From the NCBI RefSeq assembly GCF_015905305.1, contig NZ_JADZLQ010000003.1, positions 742,201 to 782,628 of the forward strand: a stretch of 40,428 nucleotides of DNA. Reading direction: 5' to 3'. This document shows, one piece after another, positions 28,412 through 38,560 of the stretch. A program made the translations under genes and the position numbers. The notes under the pieces were generated by a model. It made no database searches. It worked only from the letters and a program-made list of their open reading frames with translations, and had not been told where the DNA came from. Position 1 is the first letter of the stretch. Each line of letters opens with the position of its first letter. This DNA is from Pinirhizobacter soli (GTDB taxonomy: Bacteria; Pseudomonadota; Gammaproteobacteria; Xanthomonadales; Rhodanobacteraceae).

Positions 28412-29205
28412 GTAAGCGTTTCTCCGGTGATATGCAGGGCCATGCCGGCAGAGGCCGCCAGCACCACATCGACGCCAGTGCCGTGCGCCAGCGCCTCGAG
28501 CAACGGCAAACCGGCAGCAGAAGGATTCATCGTTGCCCAGGCCTGCAGGCGATCGTCGCGCGTTCTGGACACCGGCGCCATTGGCGTGGTGGTGATCACC
28601 AGGCGCGCGGTGCTCTGTGGCGTTCGCGAGGGTGAGAGCACCAGCGCGGTGGAGAAGGGCAGGGTAATTTTCGTCATCGACAGAAGGGGGCCGTAGCCCC
28701 GGGTATCGAAGGCGGCCAGCAGCACCGGATGGTCATCAGCGATGGCTTGCGCGGCAGCCTCCAGCAGTCCGGCGCCGAAACTGGCATCGCCTGCCGAAAC
28801 AGCGCTGCATGCCGCGTGGCACACCGTGGCGATGGTCCAGTAGCCGGCCGGCGCGTTGTGCACTGAATTGTGGAACCGGGTGGGCGACAGGCCTGCCGGC
28901 GATTCAGCCAGCGTGGCGCACATGTAGTCGGTGATGGCCTGGTCGCCATGCGCGGAGCTGAACACGCTGGCGAGCGCGGCCGGGTCCAGCCCGCTGGCGG
29001 CCACGGCCTGGCCCGCGGCCGTCGCGGCCAGCAGCACGCTATCGGGTGCGCGCCGCCGTTCGTTGGCAGGAAGTACCTCTGCACGCGGTTTGCCGGGTTC
29101 GGCATCATCCAGCGCACCGTCAAGCCAGGGTTTGAAATCCGCCCACGTCGCCACGGCCGGCGCCCACAGGCCCGCACCCTGCACGAAAACCTCAAGGCCG
29201 CGCAT
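28408..29205 (-). CDS. Short ketosynthase-like protein (chain length factor type)
   Basis: A 265-residue protein that resembles the ketoacyl-synthase-like partner proteins of aryl polyene clusters and corresponds to only part of a thiolase-fold KS. Conserved pieces are VFSSAHGDQAITDYM (81-95), RFHNSVHNAPAGYWTIAT (110-127), SAGDASFGAGLLEAA (137-151) and the late VVLAASAGMALHITG. A cysteine in HAACSAV (C133) lies near the position of the KS nucleophile, but the full C-H-H triad is not present, so it is likely non-catalytic and sets chain length as a heterodimer with the upstream KS. The genes overlap at TGATG. Confidence 0.82.
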   Translation of the reverse strand: MRGLEVFVQGAGLWAPAVATWADFKPWLDGALDDAEPGKPRAEVLPANERRRAPDSVLLAATAAGQAVAASGLDPAALASVFSSAHGDQAITDYMCATLAESPAGLSPTRFHNSVHNAPAGYWTIATVCHAACSAVSAGDASFGAGLLEAAAQAIADDHPVLLAAFDTRGYGPLLSMTKITLPFSTALVLSPSRTPQSTARLVITTTPMAPVSRTRDDRLQAWATMNPSAAGLPLLEALAHGTGVDVVLAASAGMALHITGETLT

Positions 29206-30407
29206 CAGGCGCGTTCGCCCGCGACGAATGCCAGGCAGGCGTTGTTGCCGCCGAAGCCGAAGGAATTGGACAGCGCCACGCGCACCGGTTGCCGCTCGTT
29301 GCGCCATGCCATCTGCGGTCCGCAGGCAGGATCGGGCTGGCTGGCGTTGAGGTTCCCGGGAATAAAGCCATTGCGGATAGCTAGCAATGCATACGCCGCC
29401 TCGACAATGCCGGCAGCGCCCAGCGTGTGGCCGGTGAACCCCTTGGTGGAACTGGCACGTGTCTCGGCGCGGAAACTGCGCGCCACCAGCGCCGCTTCCA
29501 CTTCGTCGTTCTTCAGGCTCGCCGTTCCATGCAGGTTGATGTAGTCCACCTCGCTGGCATCGAGCCCTGCACGGGCCAGCGCATCGCGCAGGGCCAGTTC
29601 GGCGCCCAGGCCCTCCGGGTGGGGCGTGGACATATGGTGGGCGTCGCTGGATTCGCCGTAACCGGCCAATCGCGGAGCATCCGGTGCGACCTCGCGCCGT
29701 TCGAGCAGCGCGAAACCACCAGCCTCTCCAATCGAGATGCCGCCTCGGGTGACGTCGAACGGGCGGCAAGGTTCGCTCGATACCAGTTCAAGCGAGTTGA
29801 AGCCGAAGAGGACGCTTTCACACAGGGTATCCACTCCGCCGACCACGGCGGCATCCACCACGCCCAGGCGAATCAACCGCTCGGCCGCGGCGAACACTTT
29901 GGCGCTGGACGAGCAGGCCGTTGCGATGGTGAGCGCAGGGCCTTGCAACCCCAGCACCGCTTGAATGAAACCAGTGAGGGAATTGGGCTGGTGCACGTCA
30001 CGGCGCTGCAAATCCTGCGGGAAGGCACCGCCTTCGGTGAGCGTTCGGTAAGCCTGCTCGGTGGCGCCGATACTGGCGGTCGAGGTGCCCATCACCACGG
30101 CCACGCGTTCGCTGCCATGGCGCCGGGGGGCCTCGCGCGCGGCATCGGCAAAGCCGTCCTGGTTCATCGCCAACCACGCCAGGCGGTTGTTCCGGCATTC
30201 CCACACGGCGGCATCCACCGGCAGGGGCATGTTCTCCAGGCCGTCGACCCGGCCGATCCAGGTGTCGAGGGGGGCGTGGCTGAAATCGTTGCGGCGCAGG
30301 CCGCTGCGTGACGCGGCCAGGCCATCGGATTGAGCCTTCAGGCCCGGTCCAAGCGCAGTAGTGGCGGTAAAGGCTGTGATGGCCAGGGGAAGCATGGGTT
30401 CGGGCAT
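29205..30407 (-). CDS. Beta-ketoacyl-ACP synthase (FabF-like) of the aryl polyene cluster
   Basis: A 400-residue elongating ketosynthase. The Cys-His-His triad is complete: C165 in ATACSSSAK, H293 in LHGTASLKN and H327 in KGFTGHTLGAAG. The glycine-rich end (SNSFGFGGNNACLAF) is standard. It would add malonyl units to the 3-hydroxybenzoyl starter on the ACP. I chose the ATG at 30407 because it has GGAG close upstream and a sensible N-terminus (MPEPMLPLAITAF); the frame stays open 69 bp further. It is the first gene of the minus-strand pigment set and is divergent from ydcF. Confidence 0.95.
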   Translation of the reverse strand: MPEPMLPLAITAFTATTALGPGLKAQSDGLAASRSGLRRNDFSHAPLDTWIGRVDGLENMPLPVDAAVWECRNNRLAWLAMNQDGFADAAREAPRRHGSERVAVVMGTSTASIGATEQAYRTLTEGGAFPQDLQRRDVHQPNSLTGFIQAVLGLQGPALTIATACSSSAKVFAAAERLIRLGVVDAAVVGGVDTLCESVLFGFNSLELVSSEPCRPFDVTRGGISIGEAGGFALLERREVAPDAPRLAGYGESSDAHHMSTPHPEGLGAELALRDALARAGLDASEVDYINLHGTASLKNDEVEAALVARSFRAETRASSTKGFTGHTLGAAGIVEAAYALLAIRNGFIPGNLNASQPDPACGPQMAWRNERQPVRVALSNSFGFGGNNACLAFVAGERA

Positions 30408-30490
30408 CGCTCCAGCGTAACGTTGGGTGAAACTATTTCCTAGGTCAGGTACGCCGCGTGAACGCCGTTGAGGCATGCTTGGTGGGGCCC

Positions 30491-31204
30491 ATGACCCATC
30501 GATCTGTCCTGCTGAAACCTCTCCGCCGCGGTATCTGGCGTTACCTGCGCGACGCAGATGTGCTCCACGGTGCCGTGGTGACGCTGGTGACCCTGGTGGG
30601 CACTGGCGGCTTGCTGTACGTGGGCTACCTGCTTCACGTGGCGCGGGTGGCGCTGCGCAGCCCGCTGGAGCCTACCCGGCGGCTGGCGGTGCTGGTGTTC
30701 GGCCGCATGCTGGTGAGCGACCGCCCGGAGCATGACTACCGCCAGCGCCTGGCGCGCAGCCTGCTGCTGGCGCAACAGGGGCTGGCCGAGCGGGTGATGC
30801 TGCTGGGCGGGCGAAGCGGCGGCAGCACGATGACCGAAGCCGCCGCCGGCGAGCGCTGGTTGCGCGATGAAGGCTTCCCTGGCGTGGTGCCGATGCAACT
30901 GGAACAGGCCTCGATCGATTCACTGGAAAACCTCCGCCACGCCCGTAGCCTGCTGGCACGGGACGACGAGAGCCTGCCGCCGGTATGCCTGGTGACCAGC
31001 CGCTACCACCTGGCGCGCTGCCAGTTGCTGGCACGCAGGCTCGGCTTCGACGTCGAAACGGTGGGCGCCGAGGCCGCCCTGCCGCGCAACGTCCGTTATC
31101 TCAGGCGGATTGCGCTGGAAGCCGGCTACCTGATGTGGATCGACATCGCCGTACGCTGGGCAAGGTTGATCGGCCATCGGCGCATGGCCGACCGCGTCAG
31201 CTGA
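30491..31204 (+). CDS. YdcF/ElyC (DUF218) family membrane protein
   Basis: About 237 residues with one N-terminal transmembrane helix (about 32-55, VVTLVTLVGTGGLLYVGYLL) and a DUF218 domain. Typical motifs are LVFGRMLVSDRPEHDYRQRL, LLLGGRSGGSTMTEA (phosphate-loop-like), ASIDSLENLRHARSLL and VTSRYHLARCQLLARRLG. Family members such as SanA and ElyC are envelope proteins linked to peptidoglycan or lipid-carrier homeostasis; YdcF binds SAM in vitro. I prefer the ATG at 30491, which has GGTGGGG upstream, over a GTG at 30458. It is divergent from the KS gene and 45 bp before hemF. Confidence 0.82.
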   Translation: MTHRSVLLKPLRRGIWRYLRDADVLHGAVVTLVTLVGTGGLLYVGYLLHVARVALRSPLEPTRRLAVLVFGRMLVSDRPEHDYRQRLARSLLLAQQGLAERVMLLGGRSGGSTMTEAAAGERWLRDEGFPGVVPMQLEQASIDSLENLRHARSLLARDDESLPPVCLVTSRYHLARCQLLARRLGFDVETVGAEAALPRNVRYLRRIALEAGYLMWIDIAVRWARLIGHRRMADRVS

Positions 31205-32152
<948 letters not shown>

Positions 32153-32155
32153 GCC

Positions 32156-32809
32156 TTACGGGTTGTCGCCGGAGAACTTCTGCACCGTGGCGCCCCGCAC
32201 CGCACCGATCGTGGCGCGGTCGCTTACGTGCAGTTCCACTTCGCGCTCGAAGTCCAGTGCACCGGTGACGGTGGCACCCGGGCCGATCACGATCTTCGGC
32301 ACCTTGTTGTTGCCGCCGAAATTCATGCCGCTGGGCTTTTGCACGTGGATGCCGCCTTCCACCTTCGACGAACCGGTGATGGTGATGTCGGCCGCCGTGG
32401 TTTCGATGCCGCCGCCGATATGCGCGCTTTCGAGGTTGATATCGCCGTTGACGTTGGAAAGCTTGCCCTTGATGTCCGCGCCGTTGGCGAGATGGATGCC
32501 GCCGTTGACGGCTTCGACCTCGCCACTGACCGTGGCCTTGGCGCCCAGGGTGATCGAGCCATTGACAGTGTCCAGTCCAGTGGCCTGAGCACCGTCGCCC
32601 ATGGTGATGCCGCCATTGACGGTGTTGGCGCCCTTCACCTGGGCATTGTCGGCGATGTGGACCGCGCCGTTGACCGTGCTTACGTCGGTGGCTGGCTGGC
32701 CGGCTGCGACCGATACCGAGCCATTGACCTTGTCCGTGTCGCTGCCGCCGGCACAGGCGGTGCACGAAAGGGCTACGCCCATGGCCAAGACTATCAGGCT
32801 GCGCTTCAT
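32156..32809 (-). CDS. Secreted or lipid-anchored VNG-repeat beta-solenoid protein
   Basis: A 217-residue protein with a signal peptide (KRSLIVLAMGVALSCTACA). C16 or C19 could be a lipidation site, but the residues before them fit the lipobox only loosely. The mature part carries six repeats around a VNG core (VNGSVSV, VNGAVHI, VNGGITM, VNGSITL, VNGGIHL, VNGDINL) spaced 18-19 residues apart, which should stack as a beta-solenoid, somewhat like bactofilin or DUF4097-type proteins. The ribosome binding site is an AAAGGGAAA-type sequence. The function is unknown; a structural envelope role is a guess. A similar repeat-built protein of different sequence lies at the right end of the window. Confidence 0.75.
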   Translation of the reverse strand: MKRSLIVLAMGVALSCTACAGGSDTDKVNGSVSVAAGQPATDVSTVNGAVHIADNAQVKGANTVNGGITMGDGAQATGLDTVNGSITLGAKATVSGEVEAVNGGIHLANGADIKGKLSNVNGDINLESAHIGGGIETTAADITITGSSKVEGGIHVQKPSGMNFGGNNKVPKIVIGPGATVTGALDFEREVELHVSDRATIGAVRGATVQKFSGDNP

Positions 32810-32959
32810 GATGGTTTCCCTTTTCTGATCTGATGTAGGCATAGGATGCCTGCGGAAGGCCCTGCGTTTAGTGTGACTCATGGCAGGGGAGCGGAATTTG
32901 ACGCCAGGGCCCGGCCCGCTCCACCATCGACTTCTTTAGCCCCGAGGCACCGGAAGATC

Positions 32960-33697
32960 ATGCACAAGCTTGTCCTCATCCGCCATGGCCAGTCGCAATG
33001 GAACCTGGAGAACCGCTTCAGCGGCTGGGCCGACGTCGACCTGAGCGAGCAGGGCATCGAAGAGGCCATCGAGGCCGGGCGCTTGCTGATGGACGCAGGA
33101 TTTTCCTTCGATGTCGCCCACACTTCGGTGTTGAAGCGGGCCGTGCGTACCCTGTGGCACGTGCAGGAAACCATGGACCAGATGTGGTTGCCGGTGGTGA
33201 CCCACTGGCGCCTCAACGAACGCCACTACGGTGCGCTTACGGGCCTGAACAAGTCCGAGACGGCAAGTAAATACGGCGAGGAGCAGGTTCACATCTGGCG
33301 CCGCAGCTACGACATCCCGCCGCCGGCGCTGGAAAAGAGCACCGAGATCGACGATCCGCGCTACGCGAAGCTCGCACCCGGCCAGGTGCCGCTGACCGAA
33401 TGCCTGAAAGATACCGTGGCGCGCGTGCTGCCCTACTGGCACGAAGTGCTCAAGCCTGCCGTGGGTTCGGGCCAGCGCGTGGTGGTGGCGGCCCATGGCA
33501 ATTCCATGCGGGCGCTGGTGAAGTACCTGGACAACATTCCCGACGATGAGATCGTTGGCGTGAATATCCCCAACGGCGTGCCGCTGGTGTACGAGTTCGA
33601 CGCCGACATGAAGCCCATCAGGCACTACTACCTGGGCGACGCAGCCGCGATCGAAGCCAAAATGGCGGCCGTGGCGGCGCAGGGCAAAGCCAAATGA
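32960..33697 (+). CDS. gpmA: 2,3-bisphosphoglycerate-dependent phosphoglycerate mutase
   Basis: GpmA interconverts 3- and 2-phosphoglycerate in glycolysis and gluconeogenesis. The 245-residue protein has the phosphohistidine H9 in [10 protein letters not shown], the conserved [15 protein letters not shown] and [14 protein letters not shown] blocks, and the second catalytic histidine in [12 protein letters not shown]. The ATG follows a GGAAG ribosome binding site. It appears to be a single-gene unit. Confidence 0.97.
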   Translation: MHKLVLIRHGQSQWNLENRFSGWADVDLSEQGIEEAIEAGRLLMDAGFSFDVAHTSVLKRAVRTLWHVQETMDQMWLPVVTHWRLNERHYGALTGLNKSETASKYGEEQVHIWRRSYDIPPPALEKSTEIDDPRYAKLAPGQVPLTECLKDTVARVLPYWHEVLKPAVGSGQRVVVAAHGNSMRALVKYLDNIPDDEIVGVNIPNGVPLVYEFDADMKPIRHYYLGDAAAIEAKMAAVAAQGKAK

Positions 33698-33792
33698 CAG
33701 CCGTCACCCCGATGTCATGGCGCTCGACCATGGTTCGGGGTGGATCGGCACCCTAAGCTGGCCCCACTTCAAGAACCGCCCGAGGCTTTCCC

Positions 33793-34715
<923 letters not shown>

Positions 34716-34760
34716 TCATTGTGCCACCCGGTTGGGATACCCTCCATGGCCCGACGTGAT

Positions 34761-34780
34761 TTGTAGGAAAAACCCTACAA
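34761..34780. repeat. Inverted repeat upstream of ubiK
   Basis: TTGTAGG, a six-base A-rich centre, then CCTACAA, between the divergent PII and ubiK genes, about 77 bp before the ubiK start. The arm length and A-rich centre fit a regulator binding site (for example a LuxR/NarL-type response regulator); there is no T-tract for a terminator. The regulator is unknown. Confidence 0.55.
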
Positions 34781-34856
34781 GATGAGTCGGCATTACCTGA
34801 TGGCCGGGCTGCGGACGGCTTCCTAGACTGAACTTACGAATTCGGGGTGAATCCTC

Positions 34857-35111
34857 ATGGATGTGCAAAGTATCGATCAGCTGGCCCAGCGCCTCGCATC
34901 GCTGGTCCCGCCCGGTCTTGCTCAGGCACGCAACGACCTGGAGGTCAATTTCCGTGATGTCCTGGCGCAGGGATTGCGCCGCCTCGACCTCGTTACCCGT
35001 GAAGAATTCGACGTCCAGCTACAGCTGCTAGCGCGCACCCGCGCACGGATCGATGAGCTGGAGCAACGGATTGCGGACCTCGAAGCGTCCCAGGGCGCAC
35101 GCGGGCATTAG
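34857..35111 (+). CDS. ubiK: Ubiquinone biosynthesis accessory factor
   Basis: An 84-residue protein of the BMFP (YqiC/UbiK) family. The N-terminal part (DQLAQRLASLVPPGLAQARND) is amphipathic. The C-terminal half (RREEFDVQ-type segment, here TREEFDVQLQLLARTRARID, then ELEQRIADLE) forms the trimeric coiled-coil. UbiK binds UbiJ and helps the aerobic Ubi complex, and it can fuse membranes in vitro. ubiJ is not adjacent. In Xanthomonadales this gene is commonly found just before comM, as here. Confidence 0.9.
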   Translation: MDVQSIDQLAQRLASLVPPGLAQARNDLEVNFRDVLAQGLRRLDLVTREEFDVQLQLLARTRARIDELEQRIADLEASQGARGH

Positions 35112-35125
35112 TCAGCTCCCGGGAG

Positions 35126-35172
35126 CCGCCCCCGGTTTGTCACTCACCCCGAGATCGAAGAGCCGGGGGCGG
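35126..35172 (+). other. Large hairpin between ubiK and comM
   Basis: A perfect 10-bp GC stem, CCGCCCCCGG (35126-35135) and CCGGGGGCGG (35163-35172), encloses 27 bases. A separate 12-bp palindrome GCTCCCGGGAGC touches its left arm. There is no T-tract, so it may be a weak terminator or a structured leader of comM. Confidence 0.5.
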
Positions 35173-35256
35173 TTGATTGGAAGTACGTAGGGAAAAAGCC
35201 TGCGCTAAGGAAGGCGCCATGTTTGAAACCACACCCGCTGCCGGGCGCTCCACCCC

Positions 35257-36753
35257 ATGACCCTCGCCGTGGCCTACAGCCGCGCGCAGGATGGCATCCT
35301 GGCTCCCGAGGTCACCATCGAGGTTTTCCTGGGCGGCGGCCTGCCGGCGTTCTATATGGTCGGCATGGCCGAGACCGCCGTGCGCGAGGCTCGCGACCGT
35401 GTCTGGGTGGCACTGCGCAACACAGGCTTTGAAACACCGAACGGCCGGGTCACCGTGAACCTGGCGCCGGCCGATCTTCCCAAGGAAGGCGGGCGCTTCG
35501 ACCTGGCGCTGGCGGTGGGCCTGCTCACCGCGGCGCAGCACTTGCCGGCCGAACGCGTTGCGGCTTGCGAATTCTTAGGGGAACTGGCGTTATCGGGCGA
35601 GCTGCGCCCGGTCAACGGTCTGCTGCCTGCGCTATTGCAGGCGCGCGAATCTGGCCGTATCGCCATCGTGCCCCGCGCCAACGCCGGGGAAGCGGCCATG
35701 GTCGGTGGCATGCGCGTGCTGGTGGCCGATTCGCTGGGCGATGTCTGCGCCTGGCTCACCGAAACCGGCGATCTGGATGCGCCACCGTTGCTGGACGCCA
35801 AAGGGGAGTCCAGCTACCCGGATCTGTGCGATGTCCGCGGCCAGTACCAGGCGCGACGCGCACTGGAGATCGCCGCCGCCGGTGGCCACCACGTCCTGCT
35901 GTCCGGGCCGCCGGGCACCGGCAAGACGATGCTCGCCGAACGCCTGCCGGGCCTGTTGCCCACCATGAGCGAAGACGAAGCCCTGGCCTCGTGCGCCGTG
36001 CGCTCGGTCGGCGGCCAGCTGCCGGCACCTGCGTCGTGGCGCTACCGTCCTTTCCGTGCGCCGCATCATTCGGCATCCGCGGCGGCACTGGTGGGCGGCG
36101 GTTCGCGTCCGCGGCCCGGCGAGATATCACTGGCCCACGAAGGTGTGTTGTTCCTCGATGAACTGCCCGAGTTCCGGCGCAGCGTGCTTGAAGCCCTGCG
36201 CGAGCCGCTCGAGTCCGGCCAGGTGGTGATCTCGCGTGCCACCAGCCGAACCACGTTCCCCGCGCGCTTCCAGCTGGTGGCGGCGATGAACCCATGCCCC
36301 TGCGGCCACGCCGGCGATCCGCACGGCCGCTGCACCTGCACGCCGGACCAGGTCACCCGCTACCGCGGCAAGATCTCCGGCCCCTTGCTCGATCGCATCG
36401 ACCTGCACGTTCCCGTGCCACGCGTGCCACTCAACGAATTGCGCGGCGAGCCCGGGCCGCACGACGAAAGCACGGCCACGGTGCGTGTGAGGGTAAGGCG
36501 CGCGCGCGAGGCAGCCGTCGCGCGACAGGGATGCGCCAACGCTGCACTCGATGCGCGTGGCGTGGAACGTCACTGCCCACTCATGCCATCGGATCGCCAA
36601 TGGCTGGAAGCGGCTGTCGAACGCCTGGGCGGTTCAGCCCGCGCCTTCCACCGCATCCTCCGTGTCGGCCGGACCATTGCGGATCTCGCCGGGGATCCGG
36701 CATCGCCACCGGGCCGCATGCACCTGGCCGAGGCGTTGCAATATCGGTCGTGA
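35257..36753 (+). CDS. comM: YifB/ComM family Mg-chelatase-like AAA+ ATPase
   Basis: A 498-residue hexameric AAA+ helicase-like protein. ComM drives branch migration during natural transformation in gammaproteobacteria. The N-terminal region (about 1-170) is the ChlI-like fold (RVTVNLAPADLPKEGGRFDL). The AAA+ domain has Walker A GPPGTGKT (217-224), Walker B VLFLDELPEF (297-306) and the FRAPHHSASAAALVGGG segment. A cysteine set (CPCGHAGDPHGRCTC, about 349-363) is family-typical, and a C-terminal YifB domain closes the protein. A GTG or ATG further upstream is not needed. Confidence 0.93.
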   Translation: MTLAVAYSRAQDGILAPEVTIEVFLGGGLPAFYMVGMAETAVREARDRVWVALRNTGFETPNGRVTVNLAPADLPKEGGRFDLALAVGLLTAAQHLPAERVAACEFLGELALSGELRPVNGLLPALLQARESGRIAIVPRANAGEAAMVGGMRVLVADSLGDVCAWLTETGDLDAPPLLDAKGESSYPDLCDVRGQYQARRALEIAAAGGHHVLLSGPPGTGKTMLAERLPGLLPTMSEDEALASCAVRSVGGQLPAPASWRYRPFRAPHHSASAAALVGGGSRPRPGEISLAHEGVLFLDELPEFRRSVLEALREPLESGQVVISRATSRTTFPARFQLVAAMNPCPCGHAGDPHGRCTCTPDQVTRYRGKISGPLLDRIDLHVPVPRVPLNELRGEPGPHDESTATVRVRVRRAREAAVARQGCANAALDARGVERHCPLMPSDRQWLEAAVERLGGSARAFHRILRVGRTIADLAGDPASPPGRMHLAEALQYRS

Positions 36754-36774
36754 GCTTTAGCCTGGCTGCGGTCA

Positions 36775-36792
36775 GGTGCCGGTGGCGGCACC
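36775..36792 (+). terminator. Possible weak terminator after comM
   Basis: A hairpin GGTGCCG-GTGG-CGGCACC lies 22 bases after the comM stop. The following TTCATC is only slightly T-rich, so termination would be weak. Confidence 0.35.
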
Positions 36793-36901
36793 TTCATCAC
36801 GACTTACCGCGTCCCGTGCACGGCCAGCCGCAAATCAGTGGCGTCCACGAAGAAAGGGCGGCCTTAATCGCGCAACAGCCCACTACCGATGGAGTTGCGC
36901 C

Positions 36902-37405
36902 ATGAGGTCTTTGTTTTCTGTCCTGTTCGTTGCCCTGTCGTTCACCGCGGCCGTCCGTGCCAGCGATGCGCCCGCCGACGCGCATGCCGCCGACCGTGCG
37001 CAGATACAGAGGGTCGTCGACGGTTTCAAGGCGGCCATCATCGCCAAGGACGGCAAGGCCGTGCGCGGAATGTTCCTGCCGGGCGGCTCCTGGCTGATGG
37101 CCATGGACAAGGCCGGGTTGGCGAAGGTCCGTGCGAAGCATCCGGAAGCCAAACAGCTCGTGCCGGGCAGCTACGAGGAGTTCGCTGGCTTCGTCGGTAG
37201 CGCGCCCAAGCCGATCGAGGAAGTCTTCTCCAACGTGCGCATCCAGACCGACGGTATCGTCGGCACGGTGTACTTCGACTACCGCTTCGAAGTGGAAGGC
37301 AAGGCCACCAACCACGGTGCGGAGACCTGGCAGCTGGTGCACACCGACGAGGGCTGGAAAATCAGCGCCATGCTGTACTCGGCCATCATGGATGACAACG
37401 GCTGA
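36902..37405 (+). CDS. Secreted NTF2-like (SnoaL/DUF4440) protein
   Basis: A 167-residue protein with a cleavable signal peptide (RSLFSVLFVALSFTAAVRAS). The mature domain is of the NTF2-like fold: an N-terminal helix (ADRAQIQRVVDGFKAAIIAKD), a GMFLPGG strand, and an ending WQLVHTDEGWKISAMLYS that is typical of DUF4440/SnoaL relatives. Such proteins are often ligand-binding or enzymatic without clear sequence signatures, so no function is assigned. GGAG lies eight bases before the ATG. It precedes the two-component genes by 60 bp and might share their transcript. Confidence 0.75.
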   Translation: MRSLFSVLFVALSFTAAVRASDAPADAHAADRAQIQRVVDGFKAAIIAKDGKAVRGMFLPGGSWLMAMDKAGLAKVRAKHPEAKQLVPGSYEEFAGFVGSAPKPIEEVFSNVRIQTDGIVGTVYFDYRFEVEGKATNHGAETWQLVHTDEGWKISAMLYSAIMDDNG

Positions 37406-37465
37406 GGTTCGATATACGGTGCCTGGGGCGTCCGGCAGCGGGGTCGGCGCCCCACGGGTATCACG

Positions 37466-38560
37466 ATGACACGCGCTTTGTTCCCTGGACGGCCCATCGG
37501 CTTGCCGCTGCGGATTTCGCTGTTGGCAGCGTTGCCTGTCACGCTTTGCATGGGTGTGATGGCGCTGCCCGAATTAGGCCAGATTCATGCAGGCGCGTTC
37601 CGTGCCTTCTATGCCGCCTGTTATCTCTTCTGGGTGGTACCCATCGCCCTGTTACAGCGCGCCATGTGGCGGCGTGGCGTGCCCGGGCTGGTAACCATCG
37701 CGGTGCTGCTGCTGGCCACCTACGTGCCCTCGGCGATCAACAATGCCGTTGCGCAGGCCGTAGCGGTGCATTGGCACCTGGTGCCGGGCTACTCATTCGT
37801 TCGCATCTTCGCCGGGCTTGATGGTTGCTGGCTTGCGCTCATCGTCTATTGCGCCATTCATGCGCTGCTGCACCAGTACGATGCGCTGCAACGATCGCAC
37901 CGTCGCGAAGCGGAGGCCAAGGCCCTGGCCCGCGAAGCGGAGCTGCGCGCACTGCAGTACCAGCTGCATCCGCACTTCCTGTTCAACACCCTCAACAGCA
38001 TTTCCTCCATGGTGGTGGATGGCCGGGCCAGTGGCGCCACCCGCATGATCGCGCGCCTGGGCGATCTGCTGCGGGCCACGCTGGAACGCAGCGATGTACG
38101 CGAGGTGACGCTTGCCGAGGAACTCTCGCTTACCGACCACTACCTGGATATCGAGAAGGCCCGGCTGGGGCACCGCCTGCAGGTCGACATGCGCGTTGGT
38201 GCCGGGGTGTTGCAGGCCCTGGTGCCGCCCCTGCTGCTGCAACCGCTGGTGGAAAACGCGATCCGCCACGGCATCGCGCCACGCGCCGACGGCGGGGCGA
38301 TGCGGCTTGGCATCGGCAGCGACGGCGACAGGCTGGTGATCGAGTTGCACAACGATGGCGTGGCAGGTCCCATCGACGATCCTTCGCATCGTTCCACCCG
38401 CATCGGGCTTAACAACGTGCGGCAACGGCTGGAAGCGTTGTATCCGGGAAATCACGCCGTGGATGTCGCAGTGGCCGCGGACGGCGCGTGCACGGTACGC
38501 GTGGCCTTGCCGCTTCGCCTCGCCACCGCCACGCCTCCCTTGCAGGCAGACAGCGCATGA
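37466..38560 (+). CDS. LytS/YehU-type sensor histidine kinase
   Basis: A 364-residue kinase with four hydrophobic helices in the N-terminal 135 residues (ISLLAALPVTLCMGVMAL, FYAACYLFWVVPIALL, LVTIAVLLLATYVPSAI, CWLALIVYCAIHALL), a short coiled linker rich in A, E and R (about 141-163), the His_kinase domain with H170 in QLHPHFLFNTLNSIS, and the N-box PLVENAIRHGIAPR in the ATPase domain. There is no periplasmic sensor domain, so the signal is probably sensed within the membrane. The stop overlaps the response-regulator start (ATGA). Confidence 0.92.
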   Translation: MTRALFPGRPIGLPLRISLLAALPVTLCMGVMALPELGQIHAGAFRAFYAACYLFWVVPIALLQRAMWRRGVPGLVTIAVLLLATYVPSAINNAVAQAVAVHWHLVPGYSFVRIFAGLDGCWLALIVYCAIHALLHQYDALQRSHRREAEAKALAREAELRALQYQLHPHFLFNTLNSISSMVVDGRASGATRMIARLGDLLRATLERSDVREVTLAEELSLTDHYLDIEKARLGHRLQVDMRVGAGVLQALVPPLLLQPLVENAIRHGIAPRADGGAMRLGIGSDGDRLVIELHNDGVAGPIDDPSHRSTRIGLNNVRQRLEALYPGNHAVDVAVAADGACTVRVALPLRLATATPPLQADSA

